A stretch of DNA of 64,000 nucleotides from Victivallis vadensis (GTDB lineage: Bacteria; Verrucomicrobiota; Lentisphaeria; Victivallales; Victivallaceae). The translations under genes and the position numbers were made by a program. Numbering within the stretch: the first letter of the stretch is position 1; each line of letters begins with the position of its first letter. The DNA is taken from assembly GCF_003096415.1 (NCBI RefSeq), contig NZ_QEKH01000003.1, forward strand, positions 124,001-188,000, written 5' to 3'. A model generated the notes under the pieces. That model was given only the letters and a program-made list of their open reading frames with translations, made no database searches and was not told where the DNA came from. Below, in pieces: positions 34,774-44,479 of the stretch.

Positions 34774-35868
34774 ATGGGACTGTTTAATCTTTTCCGCGGT
34801 CAGTTCATCGACGTGATCGAGTATCCGAACGAAAATCCGGCTGTGCTGGTGCACCGTTTCGAGCGGTTCAACAATGAAATCAAATACGGCGCGAAGCTGA
34901 TCGTCCGCCCCGGGCAGGCGGCGGTGTTCGTGAATGAGGGCAAAATCGCCGACAAGTTCGGCCCCGGCACCTACACGCTGGAGACGAAGAACCTGCCGAT
35001 TCTGACCACGCTGCTGAGTTTGCCGTACAACTTCAATTCGCCGTTCAAGGCGGAGGTCTATTTCATCCGCACCACCGAGCAGCTCGACCGCAAGTGGGGA
35101 ACCGCAACGCCGGTGATGATGCGCGACGCCGATTTCGGCATCGTGCGGCTGCGGGCGCGCGGCAACTATGCGTACAAGGTCAGCCTGCGCGACGAACTGC
35201 TGACCCGGTTTGTCGGAGCGCAGGCGGATTTCACCGGCGACGCGATCGAGGGGCAGATGAAGACGAAGGTGGTTTCGGCCTGTTCGGATGCGCTGGGCGA
35301 GCTGAAAATTCCGGCGCTGGACCTCGCCGCGAACTATACCGAAATCGGCGACCGGGTCAGGGCGAACCTGGAGCCGGACTTTGCGGCGCTCGGCTTCGAG
35401 CTGCTGAGTTTCACGGTGGAGAGCATTTCGCTGCCGGACGAGGTCAATCAGGCGATGGACAAGCGTTCCAGCCTCGGTGCGCTCGGCGGTGTAATGGATC
35501 AGTACACCCGGATGCAGGCCGCCGACGCGATGCGAGCCGCCGCCGACAATCCGGGCGGCGCGGGCAATATGACCGGAATGTTTGTCGGCGCGAATCTCGG
35601 CGGTGCGATCAATGCCTCCGTCCAGCCGCCGCAGCAGGCTCCGCAGGCGGTGCCGCCGCCGCTGCCCGCCGCTCCGGCCTATTTCGCCGCGATCAACGGC
35701 GCTTCAACCGGCCCCTATACGCAGGAGCAGTTGAAAGCCGCCGTGCTTGCCGGGCAGGTCAAAGCCGATACGCTGGTCTGGGCGCAGGGAATGTCCGGCT
35801 GGCAGGCCGCCGGAACGGTTCCGGCGCTGGCTCCGGTTTTCGCGGCGATGCCGCCGCCGTTGCCCTGA
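34774..35868 (+). CDS. SPFH-domain protein with C-terminal GYF_2 domain, YdjI-like
   Basis: Residues 1-260 are an SPFH/virion-core-like domain (SKLIVRPGQ-type segment KLIVRPGQAAVFVNEGKIAD; GPGTYTLETKNLPIL; GFELLSFTVESISLPDEV). A Pro/Gln-rich linker leads to a GYF_2 domain (about 300-350: INGASTGPYTQEQLKAAV, ADTLVWAQGMSGWQAAG). In Bacillus the relative YdjI recruits PspA-type YdjF to membranes with YdjG. Here a YdjG-like zinc-ribbon protein is divergently encoded nearby, but no PspA is in the window. Confidence 0.85.
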   Translation: MGLFNLFRGQFIDVIEYPNENPAVLVHRFERFNNEIKYGAKLIVRPGQAAVFVNEGKIADKFGPGTYTLETKNLPILTTLLSLPYNFNSPFKAEVYFIRTTEQLDRKWGTATPVMMRDADFGIVRLRARGNYAYKVSLRDELLTRFVGAQADFTGDAIEGQMKTKVVSACSDALGELKIPALDLAANYTEIGDRVRANLEPDFAALGFELLSFTVESISLPDEVNQAMDKRSSLGALGGVMDQYTRMQAADAMRAAADNPGGAGNMTGMFVGANLGGAINASVQPPQQAPQAVPPPLPAAPAYFAAINGASTGPYTQEQLKAAVLAGQVKADTLVWAQGMSGWQAAGTVPALAPVFAAMPPPLP

Positions 35869-36094
35869 TCGTAATCGGGCGGGTTCTCGCGAAAATCTTT
35901 TGCCGATGAGATTTCAGTAATATTTGAAATTGATTATATAAATAAGATTTATAATTTAATAATAGTATATGAAATCAAATAATTTATAAAATTTTTGATA
36001 TTTTATAAGAAAGGTGCTTGTATTTTGCAGAGATAATAGTAATGTGTTGCATAATCAATTTCTTTAGTGTATTTTCAACAGAAAGAGATCGTTT
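35869..36094 (+). promoter_or_regulatory. AT-rich upstream region of the cas operon
   Basis: This gap is strikingly AT-rich (especially 35930-36080) compared with about 60% GC around it. It precedes cas6, the first cas gene, and must hold the cas promoter. Several TATAAT-like boxes (for example GATAAT near 36033) occur, but no clear -35 partner can be singled out. Confidence 0.5.
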
Positions 36095-36919
36095 ATGCAA
36101 ATCGAATTGCAGCTTTCTCCTGTGGGTGACGGGCTTCTTGCCCGTGACTGCCATCATGAACTCGCCTCTGCACTGTATCAGGCGCTGAGCCGATCACAAC
36201 CGAAACTGGCCGAAGAGCTTCACGACGGAAACCATCGCAGCCGTCTGAAGCTCTTTGTATTTTCTCTGTTCAACAGCGATCCGAAGCCGGTCGCCGCGGA
36301 ACTGCCGGACGGGACGCGCGCCCTGAAATTCGGTTCCCGGATCTGGATGCGGTTCGCATCGATCTGGCCGGAGCTGGTCTACGGCATGGCGGAAGCCCTT
36401 CAGAAACAGAAGGAACTGAATGTAAGGGGGCTGCGGTTCCGATTGGAGGAGATCCGAATGGTTCCGACACCGGATTTCCGGCCGACCATGACCTACCGGC
36501 CGTTCGGACAGGCCGATTTCATCGTGTGTCGTTATCAGAAGGACGGGAAAAATTATTTTCGGATGCCGGACGATTCGGAGCCGGGGATTCCCTCCTGCGC
36601 CGACCTGATCGCCGGAAATCTCCGCCATAAGCTGCTGCGCCTGCGTGAAATCCGTCTCGATATCTTCGAGAATCTGATGTCGATCGGCGGGCTGGATGCC
36701 TCCGCGGTGGCTGCTCTGCCGATACAGGTGGAATTTCTGCCGCTGATGGAGGGGAGGGCATACCGGACGCGGCTGACCCGGATCAGGGGAATCAACGTGC
36801 GCGCTTTCCGCGCTCCTTTGCGCATCACCGCCCCGGAAGCCGTCCACCGTCTGGTCTGGGAAACCGGCGTTGGGAGCATGAATTCGATGGGATTCGGACT
36901 GGTCTGTGGAGGGCGATAG
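36095..36919 (+). CDS. cas6: CRISPR RNA endoribonuclease Cas6
   Basis: The 274-residue protein opens MQIELQLSPVGDGLLARDCHHELASALYQAL, the ferredoxin-like strand and the His-containing helix typical of Cas6 catalytic regions. It ends with the glycine-rich loop TGVGSMNSMGFGLV that binds crRNA. It should cut the repeat transcript to leave an 8-nt 5' handle TTAGAAAC. First gene of an eight-gene cas operon. Confidence 0.9.
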   Translation: MQIELQLSPVGDGLLARDCHHELASALYQALSRSQPKLAEELHDGNHRSRLKLFVFSLFNSDPKPVAAELPDGTRALKFGSRIWMRFASIWPELVYGMAEALQKQKELNVRGLRFRLEEIRMVPTPDFRPTMTYRPFGQADFIVCRYQKDGKNYFRMPDDSEPGIPSCADLIAGNLRHKLLRLREIRLDIFENLMSIGGLDASAVAALPIQVEFLPLMEGRAYRTRLTRIRGINVRAFRAPLRITAPEAVHRLVWETGVGSMNSMGFGLVCGGR

Positions 36920-36920
36920 T

Positions 36921-38882
36921 ATGCTTTTGAAACGAATCGACGAAACATTGACGCAGGGATTGTACGATCTCGACGGCGGCCCGGCGGAAGTGGAGGTTTA
37001 TCTCGCGGAACCCTCGATCGGGGAGGGAATCGTCAACTGGGAGGTGGTTCGGGAAGGTGTGGTGCCGCCGGATTTTCTTCATTATAACGACGCGGCGGAC
37101 GGCAGCAACAAGCTGAACGGCAGTTGGCAGGGCCTTTATGTGAGTGAAGCTGCGTTGGAAGAGGCTGTGATTTACAGCGGCAGTTCCATCTATTTTTCCG
37201 ACGGTTCTCCGAATTTCGGAGGCGTCGCAAAATCCGCGATCTACCTGCGGTATTCCAGAGGGTTTATCGATTGGCTGGCCGGGTTCGATTCTGCTGCGGC
37301 GGAAAAGTTGCGCAGCGAGATTCCGGCATTTGAAGCGCTGATGGAGAATCGGGCTACAAAAAAACTGCCGACATCTTGGCATAAATTTAAAGCGCCACCG
37401 CAGAAATGGCCGCTGATTGTGGTCTGCCGGCTCAGTGACGGGCGTTTTCTGGTTCACTGGCTGAATAAGGATACGGAAGGGACGCTTCCGTTGGAGGCGC
37501 TGGGAATTGATGTAGTCCATTCCCGGGAGCTGATGGGGTTTCTCACGGCTCCGGCAACGTCTGAGTTGGAGTTGATCGCCGAGGAGTTTCAGACCGGCAG
37601 CGGTTTGGGGCGCAATGCGTTCGGAAAAGAGTACAAACTTGACGCGATCCGTCGTTCGGAGTATTTGCGCCTGATGGGCGTTGCCCCGGAGAACACCCGG
37701 GCGGATGTGCTTGATCTGTGGAGCAAAAAACTGCAATACCGGCGCAAGGTTGCCCCGTCGCCTGATACGTCGACTCTGATTTTTCTGCCGGAGGGTGAAC
37801 TGACGTACAGTGAGCTTAAAGAGTTCATTGATAAGGAAAACGAGAAAAAGAACCTCTATTTTGACGCGAAGAAAAATGGCGGAAAGAGTGAGGAGGAACG
37901 CGAGGAACTCAAGGCGCTGCGCCCGGAAATCATTCCGACTCCTTACTCCGCGACGGTTTTTCTGACCAATCTGGAGGGGAGCACCAAGAAGAAGCGGATC
38001 ATCCAGCAGATTTTCCCGGATGTTTCACTGGAATATCTGCAGGTGCTGAATGCGGAGTTGCTGCAATCCAATTTGGAAAATACGGTCGTGGATTATATGA
38101 AAGCGGCCCTGACCGGCCAGACCGGCGATACGCCGAGTGTCTACCGGTATTGGACAGAGGTTTTTACCAGAGCGTTGCAGCGGCAGCCGATTTCGGCGCG
38201 GGAGGTGTTTGCGAATTTTCAACGGTTTGCGAGAAGCCAGTCCGGCGAGGCGCTGATCGACAAATTGGGTGCCCGCCGTTACTTCCGGGTGATCGGCAAG
38301 CTGTTGCGATTGCAGCATTTGATCATGACCGCGCGGGAGGAGCCCGCGAAGCTGCTTACCAATGAATTTCAACAGGAATTGGTTCGGATAGAACAATTTA
38401 ACCTTATTAGCAGAGGAGTGTTCGGCCCTATGAGTACAACAGTGCCTTCGGGAGCGGAGCTGATCGGCGAGGCGTATGGCCTGCTGCGCGACAAGCAGAA
38501 AAGCAAACTGGACAATTTTATCCGGCAGGCGTGGGCGGGCGTGCCGGATTCGGAGTTCCCGATCTTCGTGCGAGGCGCCCTGGCCGGGATGTTGCTGAAT
38601 GAGCTGTGCTGGTCGGTACAGCAGGAAGGACGGCGTTTTTCCGCGACGCAGGGACGGCATCCGTCGCGGCTTCGTGGCCGGGAGCTGCAAAACGTGTTCA
38701 ACAAGGGAATCGGCCTGCTGATGAATCTTGATAAGGAACAGCTTTTCAACTGTCGGCTGCTGCCGTTCCTGAAGTCCCTGGAACCGGAAAGCCGCCGGGA
38801 TTCCTTCAACAGCGGCCTTATTTCCGGTATGACCTATTTTGAAAAGAAATCCGATGACAATAACGAGGTGAAACATGATTAA
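36921..38882 (+). CDS. cas8b: CRISPR type I large subunit, Cas8b-like
   Basis: The ATG at 36921, after GGAGG, codes a 653-residue protein without familiar enzyme motifs. Its place between cas6 and cas7 and its size fit the Cas8b/Csh1 large subunit of type I-B Cascade. That subunit recognises the PAM and recruits Cas3. A helical C-terminus (about 500-640) may be the fused small-subunit part. No zinc-binding CxxC pairs were seen. The sequence of Cas8 proteins is too variable for a firmer call by eye. Confidence 0.75.
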   Translation: MLLKRIDETLTQGLYDLDGGPAEVEVYLAEPSIGEGIVNWEVVREGVVPPDFLHYNDAADGSNKLNGSWQGLYVSEAALEEAVIYSGSSIYFSDGSPNFGGVAKSAIYLRYSRGFIDWLAGFDSAAAEKLRSEIPAFEALMENRATKKLPTSWHKFKAPPQKWPLIVVCRLSDGRFLVHWLNKDTEGTLPLEALGIDVVHSRELMGFLTAPATSELELIAEEFQTGSGLGRNAFGKEYKLDAIRRSEYLRLMGVAPENTRADVLDLWSKKLQYRRKVAPSPDTSTLIFLPEGELTYSELKEFIDKENEKKNLYFDAKKNGGKSEEEREELKALRPEIIPTPYSATVFLTNLEGSTKKKRIIQQIFPDVSLEYLQVLNAELLQSNLENTVVDYMKAALTGQTGDTPSVYRYWTEVFTRALQRQPISAREVFANFQRFARSQSGEALIDKLGARRYFRVIGKLLRLQHLIMTAREEPAKLLTNEFQQELVRIEQFNLISRGVFGPMSTTVPSGAELIGEAYGLLRDKQKSKLDNFIRQAWAGVPDSEFPIFVRGALAGMLLNELCWSVQQEGRRFSATQGRHPSRLRGRELQNVFNKGIGLLMNLDKEQLFNCRLLPFLKSLEPESRRDSFNSGLISGMTYFEKKSDDNNEVKHD

Positions 38883-39837
38883 GATCCAGTCCACTCTTCC
38901 CGCAACCGGCAACGCCTACATTCTGTTCGGTTTTGAAGCCATTCAGGCCCGCCCGAATCTCGATCCGTACAGCAGTACGCTACGCATGAACGATGAAACC
39001 GGGCAGGTATTTACCAGTGACGTCCATATCAAGCACCATGTGCGCCGCGGTTTGAAGGCGTATGCGGCGGCGGAGAATCTGCCTCACGCCGCGGAGACAG
39101 TTTTTTATGAAAAAGAAGATGAGGCGGGCAATCCGTGCAATTTTGATCTGCGCCTCAAAAAGATTCGTGAAGCCGCCGGAATCTCCAAGCCGGATATGAA
39201 AGACGCGCTGAACAACACCCTCGACCTGCCGCTTTTCGGATATGTGCATGCGATCAAGGGCGAGAACTTCAATGTGACGAATGCGGCCAATACGCTGTTC
39301 CGGCCGGTCACGTTCCATGATTGTGAAATCTATTCGCTCGGCCGCAACAATGCTTTCCCGACTCTGGACAAGCAGAACAAAGTCAAGGATTCCGCCGGGT
39401 CTGCTACCGTCGACTCCCTGGAATACGGCTTCTTTCTCGCCTTGTGGGAGATCAACCTCAACATGCTGCGGGTCAACGCTTCCGCGAGCAAGCTGATCGA
39501 CTGGGAAAAAGGCGGGGCGGCCAGGTGGTTCGAGGCGCTGGTCAACGGCATGTGGCGGGCTTATTCGAGCGACCGCTATCCGTCGTTCACCCAGCGGTCG
39601 CAGTTCGCGCAGTTCGTGCTGGGCTGGATGCCGGAGGGGGAGGTCAGTTATGCGAATCCGGCATCGCTTTACGACCGGCTTGAGGAAAAACGGATCAACA
39701 CGCATTCCGGCGCGGTCACTGCTCTGGAGAAAGTTCTGCCGGATTTCCTTTCCGGCTGGGGCTGTTCCGAAAGCAATGTGTTTGTGAAACATCGGGCGGC
39801 CAACTTCCCGGTGGCGCTGCCGGGAGCGGAGGCATGA
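38875..39837 (+). CDS. cas7: Cascade backbone subunit Cas7
   Basis: The 320-residue protein shows the Cas7 opening (YILFGFEAIQARPNLDPYSSTLRMNDETGQVFTSDVHIKHHVRRGLKAY). The usual NPNGDP of I-B/I-C Cas7 appears as RPNLDP. NALFRP-type ANTLFRPVTFHDCEIYSLGR follows mid-protein. Multiple Cas7 copies coat the crRNA spacer. The start overlaps the end of cas8b by 8 bp. Confidence 0.88.
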   Translation: MIKIQSTLPATGNAYILFGFEAIQARPNLDPYSSTLRMNDETGQVFTSDVHIKHHVRRGLKAYAAAENLPHAAETVFYEKEDEAGNPCNFDLRLKKIREAAGISKPDMKDALNNTLDLPLFGYVHAIKGENFNVTNAANTLFRPVTFHDCEIYSLGRNNAFPTLDKQNKVKDSAGSATVDSLEYGFFLALWEINLNMLRVNASASKLIDWEKGGAARWFEALVNGMWRAYSSDRYPSFTQRSQFAQFVLGWMPEGEVSYANPASLYDRLEEKRINTHSGAVTALEKVLPDFLSGWGCSESNVFVKHRAANFPVALPGAEA

Positions 39838-40553
39838 GTATTCTGATCTTTGAACTCGCCGGAGAGATGGCGATGTGGCGCAACGTCTACGAGTCGATGG
39901 GCTCGTACTCCTGCCTGGGGCCGGCTCCCGGCAATCTGGCGGGAGTCATCGGCGCGGCGCTCGGTTTCGCCTCGCCCCGGTCGCAGGCGGCTGAAAAGCC
40001 GGATGCGAAGCAGTTGAAAAACTGGGACAAAGCCGGCCTGCCGTGGCCGGTTTCTCCGGAATTGCTGGCTTGGGAGGAGACCAACGATTTTCATGTCGCG
40101 TGCCGCTGGATCGGAAAATTTCCGAAACGTGTGCCGTGGAATATCAACGGCTGCAAAGAGATCAACCGCAGCGACAACCTGCGTCTCCAGCAGCAGGTGA
40201 TTCTTGATCCGGCGTATGAGGTCGCGGTGGCGCTTCCGGCGTATGAGGCGGAACGGGTGGCGGCGGCGTTGCGGAAACCGGCGTTCCCGCTCTGTCTTGG
40301 CGCGTCGTTCTGTCGGGCGATCGTGCGGAATGTGCGGATCGAAGACGCGGTGCCGGAGTCCCCGTTCTGGGCGTTCCGTACCGACGGCGGCGCATTGGGG
40401 GAAGCTACACCGTTTTCGCGGCATATCGTGAATCCCGGCTCGTGTTTCGAGCGGATTCGCAGTGACGGCTACTGGATTTATCCGACGCCGGACCAGCCCG
40501 GCGTGATCGCGGCCGAACCGCTGGTGCGCGGCTGGGTGAGGGCCGGGGAGTAG
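39834..40553 (+). CDS. cas5: Cascade subunit Cas5
   Basis: A 239-residue RAMP protein. It begins LIFELAGEMAMWRNVYESMGSYSCLGPAPGNLAGVIGAALG, the Cas5 N-terminal strand plus the helix that follows the P-x-x-x-x-G-x-x-GA pattern. It caps the 5' handle of the crRNA. Its ATG overlaps the cas7 stop by 4 bp, so the two are translationally coupled. Confidence 0.88.
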   Translation: MSILIFELAGEMAMWRNVYESMGSYSCLGPAPGNLAGVIGAALGFASPRSQAAEKPDAKQLKNWDKAGLPWPVSPELLAWEETNDFHVACRWIGKFPKRVPWNINGCKEINRSDNLRLQQQVILDPAYEVAVALPAYEAERVAAALRKPAFPLCLGASFCRAIVRNVRIEDAVPESPFWAFRTDGGALGEATPFSRHIVNPGSCFERIRSDGYWIYPTPDQPGVIAAEPLVRGWVRAGE

Positions 40554-40556
40554 AAG

Positions 40557-42938
40557 GTGAAACTTTACAGTCACGGCAGGGATTCCGACCTGCGCGAGCA
40601 TCTGGCCGAAGTGATGCTCGCCGCTGAAACTCCGGAGGAACGGGTTCTGTGCGCCTGTCATGATCTTGGCAAGGCGACTGCCGCGTGGCAGGCGTACATT
40701 CTCGGGAACAGCCGGGAGTCTCCGCATCGTCATGCGGCGGCGGGCGGGCTTTTTGCCGCGCTCGTATTGTTGGAGCTGAATGGCGCGGAAAAGGAGAAGT
40801 GGGCGCTGATCGCGCTTCACGCCGGGGCAGCCCATCATACTGACTTGCAGGAGCTCAACACGGATTCCCTGAATGGCCTGTCTCTGGTGGCCGTGGACCG
40901 GCAGGTCGGGGAATTCATCCTTGACCCGGAATACGGCATCGCGTCACTGCTGCCGGAAGTTCCGGCGGAGGTATTGCTGCGGGCATGGGAGAAGTTCCGG
41001 AGAATGGCGCCGCCTGCTTCACGGGAACGCTTCCAATTCAAGACGGGGCTGAAACGGGCGGTTTCGCCGGAGGAACGGCTTAAAATCTATCTGCACTGTC
41101 GTTCGCTGCTGGGACGGCTCTGTCTGCTGGACCACGCTTCGGCAGCCCGCCAGTCGGGCAAGCCGGTGGAGGTACGCGAATGGCGGGCGCGGTTTCCGGC
41201 GGAGGAGTTCAAGCAGCGCCCGGCCCGGGAATTCAAGGGGGCGGAAACGCCGGTCAACCGGCTCCGCTCCTGTTTGCGGCGGGAGTTTTTGCAGACGGTT
41301 GAAAAGGAGGGCGTTTTCTATTTCATCGATGCGCCGACCGGACTTGGTAAAACCGAGGCGATGCTGTGCGGGGCGGAACTGCTGCGGCAGCGTGAGGGAT
41401 TGAGCCGGATTGTTTTTGCGGTTCCGCAACTGTCGATCGCGGATCAGGTGTTCGAGGAGTACTTTCCCGACTGCCGGGCGCAGATCTGGAACTCCCGCCG
41501 GCGCGATAAAACCGAGATTGGCAACGCTCAAACGCCCCCGGAGGATCGCCGCGGCAACGGCAGTGATGTCGAAGCTCTTGCCATCGAAGAACATCCGTTT
41601 CAGATGCCGTACAATGTGACCACGTTCAATCAGGTGTTGCTGGCGATGTGCCATCCGAACCGCAACCGCTGTATCCGGGGACTTGGACTGCGTGATGCGG
41701 TGGTGATTCTCGACGAGTTCCACAAGTTGCCTCAGGTGATTCTGCCGTTCTTCTTCCGCATCGCGCGGGAGTATGCGCGGTTGGCCCGGTGCAGATTCAT
41801 CCTCGGTTCGGCGACCCCGCTGGAATCTTTCCAGTTCTGGGATCTGGAGGATTCCTGCCGGATTCCGCCGGAGGCGACCGCTCCAATTTACCGCGCCGCC
41901 GAAATCGACAACCGGCGGCTCTATCGCTCGATGGGCTTTTTGACGCTTCAGGAATTGGAAACTGAAATAGAGGCGTTTCAGCAGGAATCCGACCGGAATC
42001 TGCTGGTTGTGGTCAACCTGATCGGGGAGGGAAGCTGGCCGTTGCGGCAGCGTTTTCAACAGGCGTACAACCCGTGGCGGCAGTTGGAGGAGCTGAAAAC
42101 TCCCGGAACCGGGCGCATCATGGTCTGGCTGGACGGATTGGTGCCGCCGCTGCTGCGACGCGATCTGATCACCGCCTGCCGCGACGCGATGCGACACCGG
42201 CCGGTGACGCTGGTCAGTACCCAGATGATCGAAGTCGGCGTAGACCTCGACTTCGACGCCGCGTTTATCGATTATCAGGGATTGGCCGCGACGATGCAGC
42301 GCGGCGGGCGGGTTGGCCGCAACGGCCGGGAAACGCCGTGCGAAGTCGGCGTGTTTGCACTGGTCTGCTCCAACGGAGATACCTCGTTCGAGCAGTTGAT
42401 CGAGGTTCGAAAAAATTACAGCATCCGCCTGAGACAGAAACCGTTTGACGCCATTTTCAAACAGGAATTGAAGTTTCTGGATTTGGAAATCGATTTTTTC
42501 AAGGAATGGGGAGAGCGATTTCTGCATGATTCTGAGCTGGCTGCGAGCCTGTCGGAGTTTCAGCGGGAAGTTTTTGCCGGGCTGACCGCTGCCGGATTGC
42601 TGGAACAGCTGTTCCGGATTGACGTTGTGGGAATGCAGTCGCTCGGAGCGACCTTTGAAAAAGCGCAGTTCATCGCGGAGCTTTTCGACTCCGAAAAGGC
42701 TTCGGAAATCATTGTCGTCGAATCACAGGAGGTTTACGATGAGTTGAGTGAACTGAACCGCCGGATCAAGTCGCAAACCAGTACCGGTGAGGATCGGAAG
42801 CGTTTTCTCACGCTGCAAACCGACCGGACCGTCGCACCGGCTGACCGGATCAGAAGCGAACTCGGTTTGGTGCCATGCGGCTGGATCGACTACCCGGAGC
42901 CGATTGAAGTGTTTCGCGTGGATTCGATGGTCTGGTAG
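40557..42938 (+). CDS. cas3: CRISPR effector helicase-nuclease Cas3
   Basis: The start is GTG, four bases after cas5. The N-terminal HD nuclease domain shows SHGRDSDLREHL, CHDLGKATAAWQAYI (near 34) and the later LHAGAAHH. The SF2 helicase has Walker A DAPTGLGKTEAML (near 260), DEFH box ILDEFHKLPQ (near 385), motif III GSATP and motif VI QRGGRVGRNG (near 580). Length 793 is normal for a fused HD-helicase Cas3. It degrades DNA marked by Cascade. Confidence 0.95.
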   Translation: MKLYSHGRDSDLREHLAEVMLAAETPEERVLCACHDLGKATAAWQAYILGNSRESPHRHAAAGGLFAALVLLELNGAEKEKWALIALHAGAAHHTDLQELNTDSLNGLSLVAVDRQVGEFILDPEYGIASLLPEVPAEVLLRAWEKFRRMAPPASRERFQFKTGLKRAVSPEERLKIYLHCRSLLGRLCLLDHASAARQSGKPVEVREWRARFPAEEFKQRPAREFKGAETPVNRLRSCLRREFLQTVEKEGVFYFIDAPTGLGKTEAMLCGAELLRQREGLSRIVFAVPQLSIADQVFEEYFPDCRAQIWNSRRRDKTEIGNAQTPPEDRRGNGSDVEALAIEEHPFQMPYNVTTFNQVLLAMCHPNRNRCIRGLGLRDAVVILDEFHKLPQVILPFFFRIAREYARLARCRFILGSATPLESFQFWDLEDSCRIPPEATAPIYRAAEIDNRRLYRSMGFLTLQELETEIEAFQQESDRNLLVVVNLIGEGSWPLRQRFQQAYNPWRQLEELKTPGTGRIMVWLDGLVPPLLRRDLITACRDAMRHRPVTLVSTQMIEVGVDLDFDAAFIDYQGLAATMQRGGRVGRNGRETPCEVGVFALVCSNGDTSFEQLIEVRKNYSIRLRQKPFDAIFKQELKFLDLEIDFFKEWGERFLHDSELAASLSEFQREVFAGLTAAGLLEQLFRIDVVGMQSLGATFEKAQFIAELFDSEKASEIIVVESQEVYDELSELNRRIKSQTSTGEDRKRFLTLQTDRTVAPADRIRSELGLVPCGWIDYPEPIEVFRVDSMVW

Positions 42939-42946
42939 AGGTAAGG

Positions 42947-43438
42947 ATGATGGAATTTACCGGAAAGGAATTGAATTATCTGCATGTGTGCCGCCGCAAA
43001 CTGTGGCTTTTCCGGCACGGAATCCGTCCGGAGCTGGAAAACGACCTGGTTCAGCTCGGTATGTTGTTGGGTGAAGAAACGTTTACCCGGCAGGAAAAGG
43101 AGATTCCGATCGGTGAGGCCGGTGTGCTGGACTGGGCTGATTTCAAAGACGGGGTGATCCATGAAACCAAGCGGGGCAGGGCGCCGGGAGGCGGCGATGA
43201 GGCACAGGTCCGCTATTATCTGGCTTGGCTGAACAGCCACGGGATTCAGGCTCGTGAGGCGGTGATCCATTATCCGCGCCGCCGTGAAACAGTAGTGGTT
43301 CCCTGGGATGAAGCGGCGGAACAGATGGTGAAGCAGGATCTCGCCGATTGCGAAGAGGTGGTGACGGGATCGGTTCCGGCTGCCGTCCGGCGGTCTTTCT
43401 GCCAAAAATGTGCATACGAGGAGATCTGTTTCGTATGA
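42947..43438 (+). CDS. cas4: Adaptation exonuclease Cas4
   Basis: The 163-residue protein has a Cys near residue 15 (YLHVCRRKLWLF) and the C-terminal trio FCQKCAYEEIC that together hold a 4Fe-4S cluster. The RecB-type nuclease residues are in VLDWADFKDGVIHETKRG (Asp and E-x-K) and QVRYYLAWL. It selects and trims PAM-containing prespacers. It overlaps cas1 by 4 bp. Confidence 0.93.
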   Translation: MMEFTGKELNYLHVCRRKLWLFRHGIRPELENDLVQLGMLLGEETFTRQEKEIPIGEAGVLDWADFKDGVIHETKRGRAPGGGDEAQVRYYLAWLNSHGIQAREAVIHYPRRRETVVVPWDEAAEQMVKQDLADCEEVVTGSVPAAVRRSFCQKCAYEEICFV

Positions 43439-44478
43439 ATCTCTATCTGACCCGGTCGGGCCGGTTGCGGCGGCGTGACAATACTTTGCGGTTTGAACGG
43501 GTGAATCTGCCGGAAACGGAGGATCCGGAAGTGGAGGCCGAAGCGCTGGAGGAGGGAAAAGCTGATGCAGTTCAGGCGCTGCCGGTGGAGAGTATTGACG
43601 CCGTATACGTATTCGGAGAACTCTCGGTGAATACGAAGCTGATCAATTTTCTGAACTGTAAAAAAGTTCCGGTTCATTTCTTCAACTGGTACGGTCATCA
43701 TACCGGTACGCTTCTGCCGCATGCGGAACAGCTCAGCGGCGATCTGGTGATCCGTCAGGGGGAAGCCTACCGGAATCCGGAAGAGCGGTTGATGATCTGC
43801 CGGAATCTGCTGGAGGCGGTGTTTCACAATATTCTTTCGGTGCTGCAATACTATCAGCGTCGGAAAGGCGGGCTGGAGAAGTCGATCGCCGCGGTAAAGG
43901 AGCTGGAACAGAAACTGGCGGAACAGGATACGCCGGAAGGCCTGATGGGACTGGAGGGCAATGTGCGAAAGCTTTATTATCAATCATGGCCGGTCTGGCT
44001 GGGAAAAACGGCGGAGCACTTTAAACGGGTCTATCATCCGCCGGACAATCCGTTGAATGCGCTGATTTCGTTTTTGAACAGCCTGCTTTACACGGCGTGT
44101 GTCAGTGAATTGTATCGGACGGCTCTTTATCCGGGAATCTCTTATTTGCACACTCCGCAGACCCGTCGCTTCTCGCTGGCGCTGGATCTGGTGGAGCCGT
44201 TCAAGCCGTTGCTGGTGGATCGGATGATTTTTCGGTTGCTGGATTCCAGAGCGATCGGAGACCGGGATTTTCGGAAACACAGCAACGGTTTTCTGTTGAC
44301 CGATGACGCGAGGCGGCGGATTCTTCAGGAGTGGGATCAGGAACTGCGCAGGACGGTTCATTACGCGCCGCTCAACCGTTCCGTCTCGTATCGGCAGCTT
44401 TTGCGTCTGGATTGCTATAAACTGATCAATTTTCTGCTGGAAGGCCGCGAATACCTTCCGTACCGGATAGGATACTGA
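43435..44478 (+). CDS. cas1: CRISPR integrase Cas1
   Basis: The ATG at 43435 gives MNLYLTRSGRLRRRDNTLRF, the usual beta-rich N-terminus, and a 347-residue protein. The metal site is visible as GLEGNVRKLYY (Glu), ISYLHTPQTRRFSLALDLVEPFKP (His and Glu). It integrates new spacers at the leader end with Cas2. Confidence 0.95.
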   Translation: MNLYLTRSGRLRRRDNTLRFERVNLPETEDPEVEAEALEEGKADAVQALPVESIDAVYVFGELSVNTKLINFLNCKKVPVHFFNWYGHHTGTLLPHAEQLSGDLVIRQGEAYRNPEERLMICRNLLEAVFHNILSVLQYYQRRKGGLEKSIAAVKELEQKLAEQDTPEGLMGLEGNVRKLYYQSWPVWLGKTAEHFKRVYHPPDNPLNALISFLNSLLYTACVSELYRTALYPGISYLHTPQTRRFSLALDLVEPFKPLLVDRMIFRLLDSRAIGDRDFRKHSNGFLLTDDARRRILQEWDQELRRTVHYAPLNRSVSYRQLLRLDCYKLINFLLEGREYLPYRIGY

Positions 44479-44479
44479 T

